Below are positions 58,601-64,000 of a DNA stretch of 64,000 nt, in pieces. Below the pieces are notes generated by a model that was given only the letters and a program-made list of their open reading frames with translations, was not told where the DNA came from and ran no database searches. How positions within the stretch are numbered: the stretch's first letter is position 1; every line of letters begins with the position of its first letter. The DNA is from Nereocystis luetkeana (taxonomy: Eukaryota > Sar > Phaeophyceae > Laminariales > Laminariaceae). The DNA is taken from positions 5,559,896 through 5,623,895 of the forward strand of contig JARUPZ010000019.1 in the NCBI GenBank assembly GCA_031213475.1. Direction: 5' to 3'. A program made the position numbers and the translations under genes.

Positions 58601-61600
58601 ATAACTTATTCCGAACTACAGTACATATATACGTACGTACTCGGACTCGTACTGCATACCTGGAATATACAAGCAGTTCTCCCATGATCTACACTCAAGA
58701 TTCAAGATTCCGTATTTATTTTACGGACTACCTACTGCTCATACCCGTACGTACCAGAACCACAGCAGCACATACAGCAATACCAGTATCCAATGATCTG
58801 TGGTATGTACACCGTATATTACGGGGGACCATAGCTAATAGGACCAAATATTGTTGGTAAAAATCGTTAAATATATACCTGGTAGTTTTTTATGTATACC
58901 ATAGGTCCTATAGCTAATAGGACCAAATATTGTTAGTAAAAATGGTTAAATATATACTGTAGTTTTTTATGTATACCATAGGTCCTACCTGGTATTAACT
59001 ATGGCCCCCCGTAATAGTACGATACTGATGTTTGCTGGTGCTGTTGATATCGTACGAGTATAGTGCCGGTAGTATTGTTCTATGTACGGGTATGCTTATT
59101 CGGTACTGTAAATACGTGTATACCAGGTATGTCTTGAAATATGTGAGTCTGCTGATGTGTGTGCATATATTCTGCTGCTGCTGCTGCTGCTGCTGTTCGC
59201 CATTGTACACCTGCCACCGGCCACCCGAGGTTTTCTTCATACAGCAGTACAAACCGTCAGCATGTTTCTATTATTCGTACGAACGAACGACCATACTGTG
59301 CCGTTGATGTACACCCCTTGGCAGCACAGTAGATTTTGCTCCCTTGGCAGTACAGAAGCTTTCGTGCGGCCTCGGCTAACCTATTCTTTCACTAATCTTT
59401 GCCGTGACGGGCATGCGCGAAGCCGCAGGCGGGCGTCAGCGGCCAAGCCCCGGTTTTAAATTCATAGGTATATATATATACCTGGTACTTCGAAGTGGCC
59501 CAGCAACGAACCTCTGCTCCAGTTTTTTACAAATCAATCCCCAGCAAAGAAAAGCATCCGCACCGCCCGCCTGCCCGCCCGCCCGCCGCGTTCTTCCGTT
59601 GCAATCGCGCTCGGGTTGCAGCTTCCTTTTTTTTTGTTTTTCCTTTTTTTTTCCTTTTGTCATACGCACCACTTGGCACGTGCCCAGTCGGGGGGGGGGG
59701 AACTGACGCCTCTCCACAACTCACCTCTAGCTTGCAGGTCATTCCTCTCTGCACGAGCCTGTTCCGGCAGCTCTTGAGATGGCACGCGCAGTTCAGGTTG
59801 CACTCGAAGACCTGGTCGGGGTGGCCGTCGTCCAGCCGCCTCCCCTTCCAGCGGTAGTTGCGCCCGTCGCGGAGACACTCGCACGTGCTATTGCGGGGGA
59901 CCATAGTAAATAGGACCAAATATTGTTAGTAAACATAGCGAAATATAGAGGTTTTTGTATGTACCGTAGGTCCTATTTATTATGGTCCCCCGTAATAGTT
60001 GGTGGTGACGTACGTCCCAAGGCTAAGGCCACCACCGGACAAGCAGCATCGGCATCGGTACACCAAGCAGTCACGTGCTATTAATAGTTGGTGGAAACGT
60101 ACGTTCCTAGGCCAAGGCCGCCACGGGACAAGCGCCATCGGCATCGGTACGCCAAGCAGTCGGAGGGGTGGATGGGGGGGGGGGGACGGGTGGAGAGTGG
60201 AGGGGGGGGGACGGGACATACTCATTCGTTGCTTGCCTTAGTTATTTGACCATTGACCACCGCATCCCCTTCGTGGGCGCAGCACCGTTCCTACTACTAC
60301 TACTACTACTACTACTACTATTACTACTACTACTATTACGGGGGACCATAGTTAATAGGACCAAATATTGTTACTAGAAACGGTTAAATGTACAGGTTTT
60401 TATGTACACCACAGGTCCTATTAACTATGGTCCCCCGTAATACTACTACTACTACTACTACTACTACTAGTAATAGAGACACCTGGGGCGCTCACTGCGT
60501 TGTTTCCCTGTAATTCCATACCTCGTGGTTTTTTAGTTGCTTCTCTTATCCCCTTCCCGTTTCGGGTGTGGACAGCAAGCCTCAATGCTGTGGGTTCTTT
60601 ACATAGAACCGTGTCTTCTGCCCGTCGAGGTTCAACACACCCAGCCCAATGTCTGAGCTGATTCTTCATCCTATATAAAGAGAGATACGAGCACCCTCTC
60701 GGTGGCCACAAAACTACGACTCAATAGATACTGCATGAGGAAGAGCAGCCCCTGCAATGCCATGCCATCGTACTGGATACGACAAGCCCAGCACACACAC
60801 ACCAGCAACCCAGATAAACTGAAACAGAGAAAGACGAAAAGACAAATAAAGAAATAAAATAAAAACGGGTGAAAAAAAATAGAAAACGCGTCTGCTTGAG
60901 AGGCAGACCGCAATCTGCAGTATTAATAATAGTACAATAGCAGAACTATTACTAGTACGGAGTAGTAAACAGAGTGCCCCTTCAGGCATGCACCCCCTTC
61001 TGGGGGGATACACGACTTAGAATTAGTGTAGGAGAAGCCTTCACAGCACTACTGTAAGTACACGTGTGAGGGCGCACCGCCATGTCGTTGTCGGTGCCAT
61101 TGGGCTGGCCGTCCTCTAACGTTAAAACTGTCGTAGTGGTGGGAAAACGCTCCAATCAGAGGTCGACGAAACCACAGGAGGGTCCGCTACACAGAAGCGG
61201 CTACTCGTCCGATAGATACCACACGGCGGAGGTAGGGGTTGAGCTTTTTTAGACTTCAAGCTGCGATATCTGTGCGCAATTGACAGGAGCGTGCCCAGCA
61301 CCGATCGAGTCGGACAGGGATTGCGGGGGAATCACTCAGGGCTTCGAAATGATAACATACATAAACCAAAAAGGTACCAGGGTACCACGTATCCGCTTCT
61401 CTTGTTCCACAGTCTTATTCCGTGATTTTGAGCCGAAAAGGTGGGCTACGATGCGTTAGTCTCAGCTTTCCCGAGGGCGGCCTTGCGATACGTTGCGTGT
61501 GTCTCGCTATCCGTATAGGGGCAGGACACCGTAGGAGACGTCGGAGAAGCGTTGCCAAACCTTCGAGTACTGCATCGCGCAGGAACCCACCGTAAATCTT

Positions 61601-63573
61601 GACTAAAAATTCCGAGTGTTTCGTCTCCAAAACGGGAGTACGGTTCTTAAGGCCTACAGAGGCTAACGTCCGACAGCGACCCCATATCTGAGCAAAATCG
61701 CCCAATAAAAAAAGTCACTACAAAACAGCAGTACATACGGCCAACAGGGAAAAAAAAGAAAGAAAGAAAACTACTCCTCGAGTTGAAATTGGCACACGGC
61801 AAAGAAACTACACGCCGAGTTACGATTACGATTGACACACACGACGCCAGATGCGGACGACAGTGTGGCGAGCTTAAGCTTTGCTCTTTTGCCCGTCTGC
61901 CGGAGATAAACAAATCCAACGCAGAACAAAACACAGTGCATTGGAAAAACAATGGACGGTAAACAAACAAAAAAAAAAAATCGCGGCACGGCACGGCACG
62001 GCCAGGACAGGACGACATACCTCGGGTCCCGGCACACGTCTGCGCCCGTGCATGCGCAGCACCTCTTCTCCCTCTCCGGCCCCTGGTTGGTCTGGGCCGA
62101 CTTGCTGAGGAGGCGGGGGGGGGACAGCAAACGAGTCCGTAAGCACACAGAGCGCGGTTGGAACACAACACGGCGTGCTTTGCAACACCCCCAACACCAA
62201 ACAGGGCCACAGCTAAACGGACGCGGGAACCGGGACTACACGGCCCAGTGCCCTGCTTTTTAAGCAGGATGCCAGGCAGGGCGTCGTGTCGGTCCTGTGC
62301 CGAGTCGCTCCTCTGCCGCGTATTGTCTCGGGAAACGTAACACGACTTACCGGTATCACGAAAGTTCTGTTGTATTAAATATTTATAAAAATGCGTCCCT
62401 CCTCTTGTGCGAAATAATGGAAATACCCCCCCCCCCCCCCTCCCCCTATATATAGTTGCATTAACATGGAAAACCTCCATCATTATGCAACGTATATATT
62501 ATCCATACCACCACAAGTTATCGTCGTTTTTGTTGGTTGCATGCGCACCGAGAGTTGAGAAAGAAACGCGCGGTCGGGGACAGCAAATGACCCGCCATGA
62601 CACAGTAAAAGTTTCCGCTTCATTGACATCGCGCCGACGTACAGACAGTCGAGAGGAAAGGCAATGCCCATACAAGCTTGGGGGGGGCGCACGAGAGGGG
62701 CGGGGGCGAAAAGTGACGTGGTCAGCCCGCTCCGCTACTTGGCAGGAAGGGTGGGCGCATCGACGGAACTCTCGAGTGCCGCTATCATACAGCCGTTCGT
62801 TCGACCGCCGCAAGGGCTGTTGGGGTCGAATCACATGCGCGGCAGCACACACCGCAGGGGTTGGTCGTGCTTCCGTCGAGGACACCCGACAACTGCTGCG
62901 ACACTCATGGTGCAACACGAACCACACTACAACGCACGCACGACCTCACCCCAGACCAACATCACACCACACCATACTACACCCGAACGCACCACACGCA
63001 AACTAACAACCAGCCTCCGGTGCCCCCTCCCCCCACACAGAAGCAACACTCAATGCAGCCTCCCCCCCCCCCCCCATACTTCGCCCCCCGACCCTCCCGC
63101 CCCCTCTTTCCCTCCATCCCTACCTGCCCACGACCGACTCCACGTAGACGAAGTCGATGCTTCGGCCCGTCGCCAACACCCCGAGCGGTAGCGGCACCTG
63201 GGGCAGCAGGGAGTCCCACTGCGCTCTGGCGGCCTGCGAAGCACCCTCGCCGCCACCGCCGCTGCCGCCGCCGTGCAAGTGATTATGAGCGTGATTGCTC
63301 CTGCCGTTCGCCCCCGGCGCCGCGCCCGGAGGGCGTTCCTGGTCCACCCTGGCGTAGCCCATCTCCAGCGGGATCGGTTCGAGCTCCCTGCCCTGCGAGA
63401 GGTCGGACAGCCTGGCGATCTCCCTGGCCCTCTCGTGGTCCGCGCGCTCATCCCTATGGGCCTTGCAGAAGAAGGGCGTGTCGGGCTCCTGGCAAGGGAA
63501 CCAGTTGTGTCGCCCGTCGGGGAGGAGCTCCTGCGTGGCGGAGGCGGCGGCGGCGGCGGTGGTCCAGGCATCG
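45365..63573 (-). CDS. Pre-SET/SET histone-lysine N-methyltransferase (5'-partial, 3' end unresolved)
   Basis: Six exons join in phase: 63573-63124, 62104-62021, 59887-59725, 51764-51651, 46409-46228 and 45504 to about 45365. The first encodes an unidentified segment ([20 protein letters not shown], a His/Gly-rich linker, then [12 protein letters not shown]). The next two form a zinc-binding pre-SET ([19 protein letters not shown], then [20 protein letters not shown] and QRGMTCKLE). The SET domain starts with [20 protein letters not shown], continues [13 protein letters not shown], an insert of about 40 residues, [13 protein letters not shown], and [13 protein letters not shown] to [17 protein letters not shown]. 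This layout is that of the SUV39/SETDB H3K9 group; H3K9 specificity is inferred from family, not shown. Two oddities: the NHSC motif expected after NISR is absent (the join reads [14 protein letters not shown]), and a TAG lies nine bases past ELL in a GATA repeat, before the expected DY-tyrosine and post-SET. The fourth exon's donor is GC (CAG|GCAAGG). Earlier exons lie beyond 64000. Confidence 0.82.
46600..46860 (+). repeat. M4 repeat copy
   Basis: Words in M4 order: ACAGATCATTCCGTCATGAT, GATGATCTGTATGATCTATA, GCTCATGTTGCCGGGTGGGA, CAGATCCTGAATAACC, GGTGAGGAACTAGATCATCT and GATGTGTTCGAGGTGTGCAA. In a SET-gene intron. Confidence 0.75.
47045..47290 (-). repeat. M4 repeat copy (reverse)
   Basis: Reverse-oriented M4 words: TGTAGATCATCTACTGTAGT, GGTTGTGCGGATCTGCATAG, CCCACCCGGCAACGTGAGCT and GAAAGATCTAGATCATCTAG. 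It lies 190 bp from an M4 copy in the opposite orientation. Confidence 0.7.
47370..47915 (+). repeat. M3 repeat, full-length copy
   Basis: Starts GGTACTCGATCTCATGCATG after a G run and ends CCAACCTAACCTATAAATAA before another G run. Collinear over its whole length with 9785, 53600 and 54838. Confidence 0.85.
48118..48213 (+). mobile_element. M1 MITE lacking its right terminus
   Basis: TATTACGGGGGACAATAGTA, AATAGGACCAAATATTGTTG, then CGTACCGTAGGTCCTATTTA. The final GGTCCCCCGTAAT is missing, so the copy is 3' truncated. Confidence 0.7.
48410..48485 (-). repeat. tRNA-like fragment
   Basis: On the minus strand, GCGTGAGTTCGAATCTCGTC is a clear B-box/T-arm match (GAGTTCGAATCTC), preceded by GCCGTTGGGCTTGGCCC. 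No convincing acceptor stem. Flanked on both sides by the direct repeat GTAGGGGCTTCAT (48397 and 48468), possibly a target-site duplication. Confidence 0.4.
49331..49445 (+). mobile_element. M1 MITE
   Basis: TATTACGGGAGGCCATAGGT to CATGGTCCCCCGTAATAATA, with the AATGGTTAAATATATAGG centre. Confidence 0.8.
49588..49699 (+). mobile_element. M1 MITE, diverged
   Basis: CTATGACGGGGGACCATTGT to ATATGGCCCCCCGTTCTATG, with the AAATAGCGAGATATATAGG centre of the other sub-group. Confidence 0.75.
49785..50500 (+). repeat. M6 start plus two tandem M3 copies
   Basis: 49785-49818 is an M6 5' end (TTTGACCATTGACCACGCAT, TTTCGAGACGG). It runs directly into an M3 copy (about 49820-50240, missing only its last block). 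A second M3 5' half follows, re-started twice at 50255 and 50312 (TCATGCATGGCCGTAGTCG, TCATGCATGGCCGAAGTCG), ending at a G run near 50500. Confidence 0.75.
50575..50945 (+). repeat. M4 repeat, long copy
   Basis: TTCAGGGAAGATGATCTGTA, GCTCATGTTGCCGGGCGGGA, ACAGGTCCTGCACACAGC and TAAAAGATCTGGATGATCTA. About 100 bp longer than other M4 copies; the part around 50800-50870 is unlike them. Confidence 0.6.
51453..51548. mobile_element. M2 palindromic MITE, near-perfect copy
   Basis: TTAACCCCTTTAGAACCGCA, GTCCCGTTTTGGGGACAAAC ... GAATTTGTCCCCAAAACGCG, ACTGCGGTCCTAAAAGGGTT. About 100 bp downstream of the SET exon ending at 51651. Confidence 0.85.
51832..51941 (+). mobile_element. M1 MITE
   Basis: TATTACGGGGGGGCATAGTT to CTATGGCCCCCCGTAATAG, AATGGTTAGATATATAGG centre. 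It lies 68 bp upstream (minus-strand sense) of the SET exon starting at 51764. Confidence 0.85.
52113..52221 (-). mobile_element. M1 MITE (reverse)
   Basis: GTTACGGGGGACCCTAGTAA, TAGGACCTACGGTACACACA ... TTGGTCCTATTTACTATAGT, CCGTCGTAG. Inserted in the minisatellite above. Confidence 0.75.
52238..52336. mobile_element. M2 palindromic MITE
   Basis: CAAACCCTTTTTTGGATTGC, AGTCCCGTTTTGGGGACAAC ... GTGGTTTGTCCCCCAAAACG, GGACTGCGGTACCAAAATGG. Only 16 bp from the M1 copy. Confidence 0.8.
52618..52675. repeat. Poly-C tract (~50 bp)
   Basis: Almost pure C from 52621 to 52667, the longest homopolymer in the window. Runs this long are prone to sequencing and assembly error. Confidence 0.9.
53580..54145 (+). 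repeat. M3 repeat, full-length copy
   Basis: Preceded by about 22 G, then GTACTCGATAGGAGAGATG, CTCGATCTCATGCATGGCC and the full M3 order to CAACCCAACCTATATATAAT, followed by a G-rich tract. A 15-bp duplication around CTAGCTCACGACTAGCTCAC is private to this copy. Confidence 0.85.
54838..55375 (+). repeat. M3 repeat, full-length copy
   Basis: Preceded by about 11 G; the same 5' leader (GTACTCGATAGGAGAGATG) as 53600. Ends CCAACCTATAAAAAATAGG in about 20 G. It lies 0.7 kb from the previous full copy. Confidence 0.85.
55785..57900 (+). mobile_element. Decayed LINE (non-LTR retrotransposon) with reverse transcriptase and (AAC)n tail
   Basis: A 5'-truncated element in antisense orientation within the 8-kb SET intron. 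The reverse transcriptase frame (about 55785-56758) has [56 protein letters not shown], a Lys-rich insert and the catalytic [10 protein letters not shown], then [10 protein letters not shown] and [11 protein letters not shown] frameshift near 56746 moves to [20 protein letters not shown], and a GGA-to-TGA change near 57001 separates the last block ([33 protein letters not shown]). The 3' non-coding part ends TTAATGTGAG plus nine AAC. No endonuclease domain is visible upstream. Broken, so it should not move by itself. Confidence 0.88.
55930..56758 (+). pseudogene. Reverse transcriptase domain of the LINE
   Basis: The longest intact stretch of the element, about 275 codons, covering RT motifs from [10 protein letters not shown] (Asp of motif A) through LYADD (motif C) to the thumb. 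The frame is also open upstream to about 55785. The catalytic aspartates are kept. The downstream frameshift and stop, and the missing 5' part, make it a pseudogene. Confidence 0.85.
58020..58545. repeat. Possible ~500-bp element with imperfect inverted ends
   Basis: GGGCGTGTCTTAACCCTCCC, CAAAGAGCATTGGAACC at 58058-58095 recurs in reverse at 58470-58510 (on the minus strand AGGGTGTCTTAACTCCCACC, AAATAGCATGGGAACG). The interior contains GAACGGCCCGACCGAACGGG and ATTGGAACGGAACGAACG words. No coding capacity seen. Confidence 0.4.
58815..59016 (+). mobile_element. M1 MITE with internal tandem duplication
   Basis: TATTACGGGGGACCATAGCT at the left and CTATGGCCCCCCGTAATAG at the right, but about 200 bp instead of 110. 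The segment AGCTAATAGGACCAAATATT through TATACCATAGGTCCTA is present twice. Each half also carries or abuts a TACCTGGTA insertion. Confidence 0.85.
59888..59998 (-). mobile_element. M1 MITE abutting SET exon 59887-59725 and supplying its splice acceptor
   Basis: CTATTGCGGGGGACCATAGT to TATGGTCCCCCGTAATAG, complete. On the minus strand the element ends ...CCCCCGCAATAG and the next base is the first base of the pre-SET exon. The AG of the 3' splice site therefore belongs to the MITE terminus or its immediate flank. Confidence 0.85.
60230..60510 (+). repeat. M6 element split by a TAC microsatellite carrying an M1 MITE
   Basis: TGCCTTAGTTATTTGACCAT, TGACCACCGCATCCCCTTCG and GCACCGTTCCTACTAC are the left half of M6, and AATAGAGACACC, GGGGCGCTCACTGCG the right half. 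Between them lie about 40 bp of (TAC)n, an M1 MITE (60334-60443), and more (TAC)n. In intact M6 copies (25385) the corresponding point is a short CTCCTACTCC. Confidence 0.75.
60334..60443 (+). mobile_element. M1 MITE inside a (TAC)n tract
   Basis: TATTACGGGGGACCATAGTT to CTATGGTCCCCCGTAATA, with a near-consensus centre (AACGGTTAAATGTACAGG). Confidence 0.85.
60700..60970 (+). repeat. M5 SINE-like fragment
   Basis: GTGGCCACAAAACTACGACT, AATGCCATGCCATCGTACTG and GATACGACAAGCCCAGCAC match the minus strand of the 36935-37215 copy. The rest (60800-60970) is A-rich and not clearly shared. Confidence 0.5.
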
Positions 63574-63589
63574 CTAGAAAATCGAACCC

Positions 63590-63905
63590 TCACTTATATA
63601 GAAACCGCTAGGAATCGTTAGGGACAGTCGTTAAGAATAACCGTGAGGAGGAATCGTTGGGGACAGCTCAAGAAGAAACGTTGGGAATCGTCGCATGAAA
63701 TCGTTACGGGTGGTCAGGAATCGGTGGGAATCGGTAGAGTTGTCGGAAAATGTCAGGAATATCGTCGGTATTTGGAATGGTTAGAAATCGATAGGAATCG
63801 TCGTTAGAAATCGTCGTTGAAAATCGTCGCATGGAATCGTCAGCAAGTGTTGGTAATCGTCGTTGGGAATCGCTAGGAGTTGTTAGGAATCGCTAGGAAC
63901 GTAAT
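63590..63905. repeat. GGAATCGTTAGGAATCGT word array in the 5' SET intron
   Basis: About 310 bp of variants of GGAATCGTTGGG, AGAAATCGTCG and AGGAATCGCTAGGA just upstream of the 63573 splice acceptor. Intronic by position. Confidence 0.75.
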
Positions 63906-64000
63906 GCAACAGCGATACGAAAGACGTATCAAGAGACAAGTTTCGGTGGGGGGGAGGGGGTCCATCGCAAAGATATACTGGTACTGGTATATATAGGGAG

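Noticed and set aside
60000..60165. Near-duplicate GGTGG[TA]GACGTACGT...CACGGGACAAGC blocks
   Set aside because: A real ~80-bp direct duplication but short, non-coding and without further copies in the window; no claim made.

Overview
The window is nuclear DNA of a stramenopile, most likely a brown alga. The evidence is intron-rich genes with small exons (78-490 nt) and introns of about 0.3-8 kb, a plastid protein whose N-terminus is a signal peptide followed by Phe at the predicted cleavage site (the heterokont ASAFAP-type bipartite presequence), and a very repeat-rich, G-run-rich non-coding fraction. Species cannot be fixed from the sequence. Nearly all long open frames here are products of microsatellites; the real genes were found by joining short exons whose splice phases agree.

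Layout. 1-916 (+): last exon of an unrecognised Gly-rich protein. 917-6659: intergenic, with CTG-type microsatellite and minisatellites. 6660-14744 (-): seven-exon gene for a plastid-targeted PAM68-like photosystem II assembly factor. It is divergent, across a CCAAT-box-rich spacer, from a (+) gene at 15054-17016 for a small single-membrane-span protein whose intron holds a 1.3-kb octamer repeat. 17551-20654 (+): four-exon GNAT N-acetyltransferase. 20655-25696: repeats only. 25697-30334 (-): six-exon soluble inorganic pyrophosphatase with one GC-AG intron and a 41-bp exon duplication inside that intron. 30335-45364: gene-poor and packed with MITEs, SINE-like elements and a LINE fragment. 45365-63573 (-): a pre-SET/SET histone-lysine methyltransferase, missing its 5' end (beyond the window) and with an unresolved 3' end. 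Its 8-kb intron holds a decayed LINE in antisense orientation.

Repeats. At least six dispersed families recur: (M1) a ~110-bp TIR MITE beginning ATTACGGGGGACC; (M2) a ~97-bp palindromic MITE built on CAGTCCCGTTTTGGGGACAA; (M3) a ~530-bp element beginning near ATGCATGGCCGTAGTCGTA, flanked by poly-G; (M4) a ~250-bp GATCTAGATGATC-rich element; (M6) a short TTGACCATTGACCACGCATC element; and tRNA-like SINEs. Some are nested. One M1 copy abuts an exon of the methyltransferase gene so that its terminus supplies the 3' splice site. A short palindromic word, TACCAGGTA/TACCTGGTA, is scattered some 30 times through non-coding DNA.

The genes look independent (plastid PSII assembly, acetyl transfer, pyrophosphate hydrolysis, chromatin methylation). 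No operon-like or defence-type cluster is visible.
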